This document shows, piece by piece, positions 26,814 to 35,287 of a DNA stretch of 64,000 nucleotides. The stretch covers positions 1 through 64,000 of the forward strand of contig NZ_BAEO01000007.1 in NCBI RefSeq assembly GCF_000314995.1, in the 5' to 3' direction. Both the position numbers and the translations under genes were made by a program. This stretch comes from Paraglaciecola arctica BSs20135. GTDB lineage: Bacteria > Pseudomonadota > Gammaproteobacteria > Enterobacterales > Alteromonadaceae. How positions within the stretch are numbered: position 1 is the stretch's first letter; every line of letters starts with the position of its first letter. The notes beneath the pieces were generated by a model, which searched no databases, was not told the DNA's origin, and was given only the letters and a program-made list of their open reading frames with translations.

Positions 26814-27530
26814 TTGCTTAGTATTGTTGTACCTACGTTAAATGAAATTAAAACTGGTTATCTGAGCAAGATCCTTGCTGCCTATAGTGACTTAGCAGAT
26901 ATCGAGATCATTTGTGTGGATGGCGGCAGTACAGACGATACAGTTTCGTTGATAAATCAGTCTAATGCCAGGCTAATAGCCACTAATATTGGCTCGAGAG
27001 CGGGGCGCTTAAATGCCGGTATCAAACAAGCCAAATTCGACATGGTGCTGCTTCATCACCCACGCAGTTTGCTGGATATTGATGGTATTAATGCTTTAGC
27101 AAATCATAGCTCAGAGATCCGTTGGGGAGCTTTTACTCATCAGTTTGATATTCAGCATCCATTGTTAAACTTCACTTCTTGGTATTCAAACCGAATTCGC
27201 GGTGATAAACGTGGAGTGTATTATTTGGATCACTGCCTATTTGCTCAAAAACAATTATTATTTGATGTAGGGCTTTTTCCAGATATCGATATTTTCGAAG
27301 ATACGGATATTTGTTTAAAACTTAATGGAAAAGCCAAACCCATTCGGTTGCCTTACATTAGCCAAACTTCAGCGGTTCGATTTGAAACTAATGGGATTTA
27401 TCGCCAGGCACTTGAGAACCAATATATGAAGTGGCGTTATTACTTTAATGGTTCCGATAAAAAAATGAATGCGCGATATGAAAAAGGTATTGAATTAAAT
27501 ACTAAGTATAAAAAACAACCCGAATATTAA
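26814..27530 (+). CDS. Family 2 glycosyltransferase-like protein
   Basis: 238 residues beginning MLSIVVPTLNEIK, with the nucleotide-binding strand EIICVDGGSTDDTVSLI and a degenerate catalytic region (LLHHPRSLLD where related enzymes have an HxDxxLP-like motif). This pattern, with SRAGRLNAGIKQAKFD, resembles the short GT2 transferases of the TIGR04283 type. The loss of the usual aspartate in the DxD-like site makes sugar transfer uncertain. A TTG start at 26814 is chosen because it begins the first beta strand; the ribosome-binding site is weak (AGAG). Cytoplasmic or peripheral. No polysaccharide cluster surrounds it. Confidence 0.8.
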   Translation: MLSIVVPTLNEIKTGYLSKILAAYSDLADIEIICVDGGSTDDTVSLINQSNARLIATNIGSRAGRLNAGIKQAKFDMVLLHHPRSLLDIDGINALANHSSEIRWGAFTHQFDIQHPLLNFTSWYSNRIRGDKRGVYYLDHCLFAQKQLLFDVGLFPDIDIFEDTDICLKLNGKAKPIRLPYISQTSAVRFETNGIYRQALENQYMKWRYYFNGSDKKMNARYEKGIELNTKYKKQPEY

Positions 27531-27616
27531 GGACATTTAGAAGTCGAAATTGCTAGTATTATGCACAAGCAACAACTTGTTGCTAAACCTTCCCTTCAGC
27601 TTAAGTTAAGGAAAAT

Positions 27617-29494
27617 ATGGCTGTGTTAAGAAAATTTCATATGGCTATCTGGTCAAAGGCGTTATCAATAGCTTTGTTTTTTGTGACAATGTTGTTATTT
27701 CTGCCACTTATTTATCATTTTGGCATAGCTTTGCAACCAGCTACCAAACAGGCCTTTGATGGCCAAGTTACAATTCAAACGTCAGATTTCTCTCAAGGAA
27801 AAGGACTCGCTTTAGATGGAGACTGGTCTTTCTTTTGGCAGCAACTACTTGAACCAGAGCAAATTAGTGGCACTACAAAAAAGTCGACTTTAATAAAAGG
27901 TAGTGGCGGCTGGCAATCAGGCAAACACGATTTAAATTATGACGCTATTGGTTTTGCTACCTATCATCTGGATGTCGCTTTGCAACAAGCAGCAAGCAAT
28001 TTGGCGATCCGCATTCCTCAAATTGAAAGTGCTTACAGGCTATATATAGATACTGAGCTTATGGCGTCAGGTGGTTTAGTGACAGACTATTTATCAGCGG
28101 GAAAGCCGGGATATAATACTGCTATTGTTAGAATACCTGATGGCTTAAAAGCATTTTCTATTACGATCCAAGTCTCAAATTATCATTCGAGTTGGGGCGG
28201 GTTATGGGAACCTATAGTATTAGGAGATGCTGATTCTCTGCATACCCTGCAACGAGATAAAGTAGCATTAAGCCTGTTTATTATGGGGGCGCTACTCATT
28301 ACTGCCATCCATTCATTAATCCAATTTTTCTTGCGGCCTACAGATAATATTCCACTGGTATTTGCCTGTTTATGCCTACTTTTGTTTCTTCGAGAATTTA
28401 CGATTGAACATATGACCTTTGCATTATCAGCCCTATCTGGCGGCTTTGTATTGATCACAAAATTAAATTTCTTTAGTTTTTATGCTGGTATTCCCACTGC
28501 CTTGTATTTCTTTCATTTAAGTTATTATCAAGAGTTTCACCGCAAATATTGTTCTTTTGTTTATATACTTTGTGTCATTTTTTCGGCCTTTGTTTTATTT
28601 TTCCCTACACGTTATTTCGGCATCTCACTGGTTATGTTCGAAGTTATTGCAGTGATCGTGATGTTCTATATCTTGCAAAGAATGTGGGTAGCAATGAAAA
28701 ATGGCCAAAAGGGCGCTGGAGTCATGTTGATTGGCTCGGTAATCGCTTTTGCTTTTGCTGTGAACGATATTTTAAATGTGAGTGGTGTGATTACTACTGG
28801 TAGATTTTTTAGTTTGGGTATTGTTGGTTTTATCATGAGTCAGAGTTTTGTGACAAATACTCGATTTAATCATTTAATTAGTAATAACGATATACTGACT
28901 GACAAGCTTAAAGAGCGTAACGCAGATTTAGAGCTTTTGGGTGAGCTACTAGAAACAAAAGTTGAACAACGTACCCGGCAGCTCAAATTAGCCAATATTG
29001 AACTAAAAGCTTTGGCTAATAACGATCCGCTAACCAATGTTTTCAATCGACATGGTTTACAACAGTTTATTCAAGCAGCATTTGAGCGTTATCGTCGTTC
29101 CCAAGAATTATTTTGTATCGTACTGATTGATTTCGATCATTTTAAAGACATTAATGATACTTATGGGCACGATGTGGGCGACATTGTGTTACTGACGGGT
29201 GCCGACTTAATTAAAGCCGGAATTCGCGAACAAGATAAATTAGCCCGTTGGGGAGGCGAAGAGTTTCTTGTGCTGTTACCCAACACTGATTTGCAAGGAG
29301 CATTAGCTATCTCCAATAAACTTAAAAATGCAATTTGTGCCAAACCTATTGGTCAACCCATAGGTGTAGAGGTGTCGGTGACGGGCGGGGTAGCTTTGGT
29401 AAACCAAGATGATACCTTTGATACCTTATTTAAACGGGCAGATGACGCCTTGTACCAAGGTAAACAGAATGGTAGGAATCAAATCTGTAGTTAA
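27617..29494 (+). CDS. Membrane diguanylate cyclase with 7TMR-DISM-like sensor
   Basis: Same layout as the cyclase at 23716: N-terminal membrane anchor, an extracytoplasmic beta-sandwich (jelly-roll-like, to about 205), seven hydrophobic helices (about 215-420), a coiled coil (LKERNADLELLGELLETKV) and a C-terminal GGDEF domain. The catalytic loop is the canonical GGEEF, and RxxD (REQD) lies five residues upstream, so product inhibition is likely. 625 residues; ATG at 27617 with AAGGAA about six bases before. Extracellular ligand unknown. The two cyclases bracket a small same-region group of DUF and glycosyltransferase genes. Confidence 0.93.
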   Translation: MAVLRKFHMAIWSKALSIALFFVTMLLFLPLIYHFGIALQPATKQAFDGQVTIQTSDFSQGKGLALDGDWSFFWQQLLEPEQISGTTKKSTLIKGSGGWQSGKHDLNYDAIGFATYHLDVALQQAASNLAIRIPQIESAYRLYIDTELMASGGLVTDYLSAGKPGYNTAIVRIPDGLKAFSITIQVSNYHSSWGGLWEPIVLGDADSLHTLQRDKVALSLFIMGALLITAIHSLIQFFLRPTDNIPLVFACLCLLLFLREFTIEHMTFALSALSGGFVLITKLNFFSFYAGIPTALYFFHLSYYQEFHRKYCSFVYILCVIFSAFVLFFPTRYFGISLVMFEVIAVIVMFYILQRMWVAMKNGQKGAGVMLIGSVIAFAFAVNDILNVSGVITTGRFFSLGIVGFIMSQSFVTNTRFNHLISNNDILTDKLKERNADLELLGELLETKVEQRTRQLKLANIELKALANNDPLTNVFNRHGLQQFIQAAFERYRRSQELFCIVLIDFDHFKDINDTYGHDVGDIVLLTGADLIKAGIREQDKLARWGGEEFLVLLPNTDLQGALAISNKLKNAICAKPIGQPIGVEVSVTGGVALVNQDDTFDTLFKRADDALYQGKQNGRNQICS

Positions 29495-29559
29495 GCTGGA
29501 GCCAGATTATTCAAATTACGGGTAACAATTGCTGAACTCACATACGAATTTCAGGTAAA

Positions 29560-29937
29560 TTAAAAACCGTTCAACATCTCTCGTAATTTCTTATCAGCCA
29601 GTTCAGCCGGGGATAAAGACTCATCAACTAGACTTTTTTCGGGGAGTTGATCACCAAAAAGAGCCGCTAATTCAGCCTTGGCGTTATCGGCTTTTTGTTT
29701 GTCGCCAGCTTTGACTACCTTGTTGTTTGGCTTGAAATAATCGCAAAAATTTGCCCGTTCAGTATCGCTTATATGCTCAGCTCTTTCTTCGTCACAGCGA
29801 CCTCTGACAAAGTACAAGCACATTTCACAAACATGCTGATCAGCTTTGCATTTGTCACACTCTTCACGGCGTGACATTGGCAAGATAACATTGATTAGAT
29901 CCTCACCACATTTCCAACAGACAAATTCATTAGACAT
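29560..29937 (-). CDS. Cysteine-rich zinc-ribbon-like conserved hypothetical protein
   Basis: 125 residues. The N-terminal half has CxxC pairs (CWKCGEDL and CDKCKADQ) followed by CEMCLYFVRGRC and a further cysteine before DYF, which fits one or two zinc sites. The C-terminal half is charged and helical (AKAELAALFGDQLP). Cytoplasmic. I do not know a characterised homolog, but the cysteine spacing is clearly conserved-looking rather than random. It is 14 bases downstream of the VOC gene on the same strand, so they may share a transcript. Confidence 0.75.
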   Translation of the reverse strand: MSNEFVCWKCGEDLINVILPMSRREECDKCKADQHVCEMCLYFVRGRCDEERAEHISDTERANFCDYFKPNNKVVKAGDKQKADNAKAELAALFGDQLPEKSLVDESLSPAELADKKLREMLNGF

Positions 29938-29951
29938 AAAAACAGCGACCT

Positions 29952-30287
29952 TTAAAACTGGTCAAACATAATAGAGTTACCATCAGGATCTTTCAATACA
30001 CAATGGGTCGGGCCTGCATCACCTTTAGTAGGGGAATCAATGGCAATGCCATTATCTTGCAAGTGTTTCTCTATAGCTCTGACATCAGTTGGGTTAAAGG
30101 TTAGGATGTTGGACTCGAACATACCCTCAAATAAACCAATAACTGTGGTGTCTTTTTGTAGGATAAGCCATTTATCTGCGATTGAGCCGCATTCTGGGTG
30201 GGCATTAAACCCTAGAGTTTCATAAAATGCTTTTGATTTAGCAATATCTTTGACGGTAAGACTGACCGAAAATTGACCTAATTCCAT
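29952..30287 (-). CDS. VOC family protein
   Basis: 111 residues, a single glyoxalase-type module: MELGQFSVSLTVKDIAKSKA opens the first strand-helix, then FYETLGF and a C-terminal HCVLKDPDGNSIMFDQF. Metal ligands of true glyoxalase I are not fully retained, so this is a binding protein or dioxygenase-like member of unknown substrate. It is between the DUF4199 and cysteine-rich genes, all on the minus strand with short spacers (26 and 14 bases), suggesting one operon. Confidence 0.87.
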   Translation of the reverse strand: MELGQFSVSLTVKDIAKSKAFYETLGFNAHPECGSIADKWLILQKDTTVIGLFEGMFESNILTFNPTDVRAIEKHLQDNGIAIDSPTKGDAGPTHCVLKDPDGNSIMFDQF

Positions 30288-30313
30288 GTTGCTCCCCTAT
30301 TTTAATGAAGTGG

Positions 30314-30832
30314 TTATTTTCGAGGTGTACGCAGAGCTAAAGCGCTGACTAGTGAAAACAGCAAACCAATAATAAATACTGTAGCAAACATTAACATTGA
30401 CTGAGTAAAGTTATTACTCATCAAATCAGCGTAATGGGCTAATTCTTCTAGCTGTTGCTCTATCACGATTGGCTCTAGGCCACTTGAGAGAATTTGCTGC
30501 TCGGAATATTGTATGTAAGTGGCAGTAAATGTTGGGTTGATAAATTCTAAATAAAGCCAGTTATATAATGCAAACATATTTGCAGCGATGAGGCTGATAC
30601 CTAAGCCAACTCCTAATGCACCCATAAAACCTAAAGGGGCGGGAGCTCGTTTTTGTTTGTATTCTTTTATTCCCATTACTACAGCTAACGAACTTATGAT
30701 CATCACGCTGTAACCAACAATTTCGCCTTTAGTGAAATTGTCAGCATTTGTACCTAAGACTAAATGGGATACGTAAAAACCGATACCTAGCGCCAAGCCA
30801 TATATTAAGCCAAAGCGAATAATTGAATACAT
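30314..30832 (-). CDS. DUF4199 domain membrane protein
   Basis: 172 residues with four hydrophobic helices (GLIYGLALGIGFYVSHLVL; VGYSVMIISSLAVVMGIKEY; FMGALGVGLGISLIAANMF; MLMFATVFIIGLLFSLVSAL, each quoted in part) and a polar loop of about 50 residues before the last. This matches the DUF4199 family layout, including GIKEYKQK after helix two. Inner membrane; function unknown. First gene of a likely three-gene operon with the VOC and cysteine-rich proteins. ATG at 30832. Confidence 0.82.
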   Translation of the reverse strand: MYSIIRFGLIYGLALGIGFYVSHLVLGTNADNFTKGEIVGYSVMIISSLAVVMGIKEYKQKRAPAPLGFMGALGVGLGISLIAANMFALYNWLYLEFINPTFTATYIQYSEQQILSSGLEPIVIEQQLEELAHYADLMSNNFTQSMLMFATVFIIGLLFSLVSALALRTPRK

Positions 30833-30981
30833 TTTGCTGCTGCCTACACTGTTTTTAGAAATCTAACTGTATGTTATTTATGTGGAAAATAAAGTTTTTA
30901 TGGGGTGAAAAATGGGTGAGAATACTGTTGTGGGCACTCATTAGTGGTGGCGAGACTTCATCCTTGAAGTCCCTTTAAATA

Positions 30982-32190
30982 TTAGTCGTGATTAATCGAA
31001 CCAATACTGTGAATGCTCAAATCGGCTCCTTTAAATTCTTCTTCTTCAGTAAGCCTTATGGTTGTGATTTTATTCATAAGCCCATAAACAGCTAAGCCAC
31101 CCACTAGAGCAACAATTATTCCTGCAACTGTGCCTATAACTTGTGCAGTGAAAGAAACACCACCTAGTCCTCCTAATGACTCAAGGCCAAATATGCCAGC
31201 AGCAATGCCACCCCAAGCACCGCAGACACCATGCAACGGCCATACCCCTAATACGTCATCAATTTTTTTAGTTTGTTGCATGATGGTAAATAGTTTCACA
31301 AAAATCCAGCCCGCAATTAGTCCTACAAATAATGAACCTATTGGATGCATGACATCGGAACCTGCACATACTGCAACTAAACCTGCTAAGGGGCCGTTAT
31401 GAATAAAACCAGGGTCTTTTTTACCGAACCACAAGGCCGCCAAAATACCGCCAACCATAGCCATCAAAGAATTCATTGCGACTAAACCACTGATGCCGTC
31501 CATGCTTTGTGCTGACATCACATTAAACCCAAACCATCCAGTACATAATACCCATGTGCCAAGAGCTAAAAATGGAATATTCGACGGAGCAAAAGCAATC
31601 AGTCTGTTGTCTTTTAAACGACCTTTACGTAAACCCAAAAAATATACGCCCACTAAGGCTAACCAACCGCCCATTCCGTGTACCACAACTGAACCCGCAA
31701 AATCGTGAAAACTAGCTCCTGTGGTTTGTTGTAACCAAGCTTGGAAACCGTAGTTACCGTTCCAAATCATTCCTTCAAAAAATGGGTATACCACTGCAAC
31801 AATTAGGGCCGAGGCAATTAAAAATGGATAAAACTTGGCTCTTTCAGCAATGCCGCCTGAAATGATCGCAGGAATAGCCGCGGCGAAGGTCATCAGAAAG
31901 AAAAATTTAACTAAGTCATATCCACTGTTAGCCGCAAGCTCCTTAGCATTACTAAAGAATGTGACGTCGTAGGCTATCCAATATCCAATAAAAAAGTAGG
32001 CAATACAAGAAACTGCAAAGTCAGTAATGATTTTCACCAAAGCATTCACTTGGTTTTTGTGCCTGACGGTGCCGACTTCTAAAAAGGCAAACCCTGCGTG
32101 CATGGCAAACACCATGATCGCACCTATGAGTAAAAAGTAAGTATTGGAACTATGCACCAGTGTTTCAACGGCGCTGTTAATATCTTGCAT
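30982..32190 (-). CDS. amtB: Ammonium transporter AmtB
   Basis: An inner-membrane trimeric ammonium channel of 402 residues with 11 helices. The Amt signature is present (DFAGSVVVHGMGGWLALVG, shortened here), including the pore histidine of HGMGG and the second histidine in LHGVCGAWGG. No signal peptide is obvious, but the N-terminal helix starts after about 15 residues. It follows glnK by 70 bases, the conserved glnK-amtB pairing in which the PII protein plugs the channel when nitrogen is plentiful. The C-terminal tail is acidic and could contact GlnK. Confidence 0.95.
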   Translation of the reverse strand: MQDINSAVETLVHSSNTYFLLIGAIMVFAMHAGFAFLEVGTVRHKNQVNALVKIITDFAVSCIAYFFIGYWIAYDVTFFSNAKELAANSGYDLVKFFFLMTFAAAIPAIISGGIAERAKFYPFLIASALIVAVVYPFFEGMIWNGNYGFQAWLQQTTGASFHDFAGSVVVHGMGGWLALVGVYFLGLRKGRLKDNRLIAFAPSNIPFLALGTWVLCTGWFGFNVMSAQSMDGISGLVAMNSLMAMVGGILAALWFGKKDPGFIHNGPLAGLVAVCAGSDVMHPIGSLFVGLIAGWIFVKLFTIMQQTKKIDDVLGVWPLHGVCGAWGGIAAGIFGLESLGGLGGVSFTAQVIGTVAGIIVALVGGLAVYGLMNKITTIRLTEEEEFKGADLSIHSIGSINHD

Positions 32191-32260
32191 GTGGGCTCTC
32201 AGTTTATAATTAGAATAATATGCTCAGGCAGTCTATGGGCAAAAAGACTGGCTGTATTTT

Positions 32261-32635
<375 letters not shown>

Positions 32636-32741
32636 TTACAGAAGCAAGTGGAGCAGGTGAGAGCCGTCTTTAGAACTAAATATGATAATTAAGTATATTT
32701 GGTTAACACCAACTTAACATTTAGGTGTTATGTCGAAGGGG

Positions 32742-33182
32742 TTACAATTCTAATAGATTTAAGTCTTTCGCTTTGGCAACCGCTTCGCTACGATTTTTCA
32801 CCAACAGTTTACGATAGACTGATTTTAGGTGGGTTTTTATAGTATTGACTGACAGGAAGCTCGCATCGGCTAATTGTTGATTGGTTAAACCTTGCGCCAA
32901 ACCTCGTAACAGATTGAGCTCTTTAATGGTCAATATTGGCATCATTTTTTCAACCACAGGATTATCCCTAAAGCGAAACCACAAATATGCCGCCCCCACA
33001 CCTAAAAATAAGAAAAAACTAGCAATAATTCCAATGTACAGCTGTTGATTCAAACGAAATGAAAATACTTGGTATTCCAATGTTTTTATACAAACCAGCG
33101 CTAAAGCCAACAGCAGCCCATAGCGGATCACTAACGGAATCGTTTTTAGTTGATGCTGCAATTTTTGTAAGTGTTTTTTCAT
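32742..33182 (-). CDS. Membrane-anchored LuxR-type helix-turn-helix protein
   Basis: 146 residues with two hydrophobic helices (about 18-35 and 50-70: YGLLLALALVCIKTL and IGIIASFFLFLGVGAAYLW) and then a complete LuxR/FixJ DNA-binding domain (ELNLLRGLAQGLTNQQLADA, then SVNTIKTHLKSVYRKLLVKN). There is no receiver or ligand domain. One-component membrane-bound regulators of this kind are uncommon. It follows glnK-amtB on the same strand by genome position but is transcribed upstream of them, 110 bases from glnK, so it may be linked to nitrogen genes. Target unknown. Confidence 0.87.
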   Translation of the reverse strand: MKKHLQKLQHQLKTIPLVIRYGLLLALALVCIKTLEYQVFSFRLNQQLYIGIIASFFLFLGVGAAYLWFRFRDNPVVEKMMPILTIKELNLLRGLAQGLTNQQLADASFLSVNTIKTHLKSVYRKLLVKNRSEAVAKAKDLNLLEL

Positions 33183-33344
33183 GTTTCGACTTTTCTTGAC
33201 CGAAGATATTTTCTCAGACTATCAATCTAGGGTAAACCAATGCTTTGCGATAATGAAATGTTTGCTCGAGATAGACTGTCACTAAGGTACGTGAAATAAT
33301 CGCAATGATAATAAAGTCACATGATAAAGGGTAAATAAAAATAG

Positions 33345-33842
33345 ATGAGCATACTAAAACGCATTCAAATGATATTAGTTATTTGTTTAATCAGTATCGG
33401 AATTGATCAAGGTACCAAATGGTATGCTTCTGAGTACTTACCCAAGTTTGAAATGACCAGTTACTGGAACGATATGTTACGTATTGGCTACACCGAAAAT
33501 ACCGGCGCATTTTTAGGTTTAGGTAGCGGTATGTCTGACTCAGCAAAGTTTTGGATATTTGTGTGTGCGGTAGGATTTATTCTCTCTGCTCTATTCATCT
33601 ATGTCCTAAAAACAAAGACACATACAGCATACGGATTAAGTTCTTTAATTCTAATTTTTTCAGGTGGCATCAGTAATTTTTACGACAGGGCGATCAACAA
33701 TGGCGCCGTGATCGACTTTTTAAATCTGGGTATTGGATCTTTAAGAACAGGCATATTTAACGTTGCTGACATGGCCATTATGCTGGGAGTGTTTTTATTG
33801 TTGTTTGCTAAGGATAAAAAGACTGACCCCAAGGACATATGA
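33345..33842 (+). CDS. lspA: Lipoprotein signal peptidase (signal peptidase II)
   Basis: Inner-membrane aspartic protease that removes lipoprotein signal peptides. 165 residues, four hydrophobic helices. Conserved boxes are visible: IDQGTKWYA near the N-terminus, YTENTGAFLG, SNFYDRAINNGAVIDFL with the first catalytic aspartate and FNVADMAI with the second. It is not next to ileS, where the housekeeping lspA normally is, so it may be a second copy. ATG at 33345 after a weak purine-rich stretch. The small gene at 33847 follows four bases after its stop. Confidence 0.9.
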   Translation: MSILKRIQMILVICLISIGIDQGTKWYASEYLPKFEMTSYWNDMLRIGYTENTGAFLGLGSGMSDSAKFWIFVCAVGFILSALFIYVLKTKTHTAYGLSSLILIFSGGISNFYDRAINNGAVIDFLNLGIGSLRTGIFNVADMAIMLGVFLLLFAKDKKTDPKDI

Positions 33843-33846
33843 ACTG

Positions 33847-34026
33847 ATGGCTAACGGTGTTAAACCAAGTGTTTATCAATCACCATTAAGCAAGTTGTTT
33901 GCTCGCCAGCAGCCAAAAGTAAAAGCCAAAAAAGGCATGGCTAACTTATTACTTACCTATGCAGAAAATGACAGTAAACGCATTGCCCATCTATTAAGTG
34001 TTTGGATGGACGAAAAGCGTAAATAA
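33847..34026 (+). CDS. Small hypothetical protein downstream of lspA
   Basis: 59 residues, basic, with a Pro/Lys-rich start (SVYQSPLSKLFARQQPKVKA) and an amphipathic helical end (NLLLTYAENDSKRIAHLLSV). The end pattern NDSKRIAHLLSVWMD looks like a conserved domain rather than chance, but I cannot name it. The ATG at 33847 is four bases after the lspA stop, and the frame is open further upstream inside lspA. A perfect hairpin covers its stop. Probably co-transcribed with lspA. Existence is moderately supported. Confidence 0.6.
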   Translation: MANGVKPSVYQSPLSKLFARQQPKVKAKKGMANLLLTYAENDSKRIAHLLSVWMDEKRK

Positions 34027-34054
34027 CCTTCACTTTATATATCGAGTGAAGGTT
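34025..34054 (+). terminator. Hairpin at the end of the lspA operon
   Basis: A perfect 10-bp stem, AACCTTCACT (34025-34034) with AGTGAAGGTT (34045-34054), around a ten-base loop, overlapping the stop codon of the small gene. It lacks a T-run, so termination or mRNA end protection are both possible. Confidence 0.5.
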
Positions 34055-34162
34055 AACCTTGCTAAACCTGAGTATGTTGGCGGATGAAGTTGTGGTCAAT
34101 TATTTTGGGGAAGTGCTTTAATCTGATAGCGGCTTAGTCTTGTGGGTCAGCGCGAGACAATT

Positions 34163-34522
34163 CTATAGTGTTTGTTTAATAATGTTCGTTAATGGCGAAT
34201 CTGCAAATTTTATCCCTGCCCAGCCTGTAATCATGAAGTTGCGGATGTTGCCGTGATCTGTACCGCTAGTGTTTTCCAATACGTCTTTACGATAATAAGT
34301 CCCAAATAAACTCAGTGTTTCGGATTCACTTAACTGATGTAATTGAGCAAAGTAAAAAATCTTGCAGGAACCTTCATTAGTGCCTGCTATGTTCAACAAT
34401 GTTCCATTGCTGAAATCCGTTGCTGTGTAAGTGTAAAATTGACTGATCACCAGCATAACCTCTGTAAATTCAATACTGTCTGGGGCTTTGCGCAACTGTG
34501 TGAGTAATTCGTTTATAGTCAT
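34163..34522 (-). CDS. HopJ type III effector family protein
   Basis: 119 residues from ATG at 34522, starting MTINELLTQLRKAPDSIEF. Conserved family blocks are clear: SQFYTYTATDFSNG, GTNEGSCKIFYFAQLHQL, LFGTYYRKDVLENTSGTDHG and NFMITGWAGIKF. The name comes from a Pseudomonas effector, but this short domain is common in free-living marine bacteria without type III secretion, and no such genes are here, so a housekeeping role is more likely. The frame continues upstream to 34639 but without a better start. The next minus-strand gene upstream ends 13 bases before it. Confidence 0.85.
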   Translation of the reverse strand: MTINELLTQLRKAPDSIEFTEVMLVISQFYTYTATDFSNGTLLNIAGTNEGSCKIFYFAQLHQLSESETLSLFGTYYRKDVLENTSGTDHGNIRNFMITGWAGIKFADSPLTNIIKQTL

Positions 34523-34535
34523 AAGGTGTCCGTTG

Positions 34536-34835
34536 TTATATAAGTTGAAAAGAAAAGGTGAGTTGACAGTCAATATGTTTGAGGACTTTATTGACAAACA
34601 TTGGCGTTGAGATTGTCTTTGGGCCAGTTGTTGATGCAACAGAAATATGAATATCGCATTCTGTTAGCGGTATTTGCTGGCGTACACAAAAAATATTTAG
34701 GTCGTCTAAATTATCTAGATTTTCATTCAAACAGACAGAACCAACAAAACAGGCATTTTCTGGATGCTGCTCGTATGTCGCCTCAGACACTTCTCTGGTT
34801 AGGGTGATTGCTTGGAATTTATCTAAATTCAACAA
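34536..34835 (-). CDS. Hypothetical protein upstream of the HopJ-like gene
   Basis: At least 99 residues from TTG at 34835, unfamiliar to me. The composition (ENLDNLDDLNIFCVRQQIPL, TECDIHISVASTTGPKT) looks like a real soluble protein. Upstream in-frame codons extend it (INIKVTFRLL), and the strongest ribosome-binding site, AGGAG at 34868-34872, is eight bases before an in-frame ATC at 34859; between that and 34835 there is no ATG or GTG. The protein is therefore perhaps 107 residues. It ends 13 bases before the HopJ-like gene, so they are probably one operon. Confidence 0.55.
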   Translation of the reverse strand: MLNLDKFQAITLTREVSEATYEQHPENACFVGSVCLNENLDNLDDLNIFCVRQQIPLTECDIHISVASTTGPKTISTPMFVNKVLKHIDCQLTFSFQLI

Positions 34836-34993
34836 GCGAAAAGTTACCTTGATATTGATGGGCGAAACTCCTATTTTTTAATAGCATAAATGGCTAATAC
34901 TAAACTAGGATTACATGAACTCATACAAGTCGGCTAAACTTTTGTGTTTTCTTTAAACGCCTTTGCCTTCTGCATTTTAAAATATCTTTTTAA

Positions 34994-35117
34994 CTAACCT
35001 GATATCGAGATAAACCATACCATCCAGTACCTCTAATATTGCGATTATTGCGCCTATCTTCGCTGAAATTGCTGACAATAACGCATCTATTGCTGTATTC
35101 ACTTATCTTGATTAAGC
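34994..35117 (-). repeat. Hairpin-forming dispersed repeat element, copy B
   Basis: On the minus strand this stretch matches copy A at 13991-14127 in order: TCAAG, CAATAG...TATTG, CGAAGATAGGCGCAATAAT, a 12-base insertion, CTGGATGGTATGG, TTATC and TCAGGTTA. The inner hairpin is kept, while the outer left arm is degenerate. It fills most of the gene-free space (34860-35287) before the unknown membrane protein genes. Not coding. Confidence 0.7.
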
Positions 35118-35287
35118 TACTTTAAATCTGGCTGAGAGGTCACTTCTTCAATGGGATTGGTATAACATATTGTTTTTATTACAATTACTTATAGGGACGT
35201 GGGGCATCTCAATCATAGTTCAGGTTAACTATTGAATTATCGATATATTTTCATTAATCTGATTAAAAAATAGACTATGGATATCAC

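Noticed and set aside
34163-34522. HopJ-family protein as evidence for a type III secretion system
   Set aside because: The domain is common in free-living bacteria without type III secretion, and no secretion genes are in the window.
34601-34807. Plus-strand open frame of 68 codons
   Set aside because: It lies opposite the hypothetical minus-strand gene at 34536-34835, has no ribosome-binding site and no protein-like pattern.
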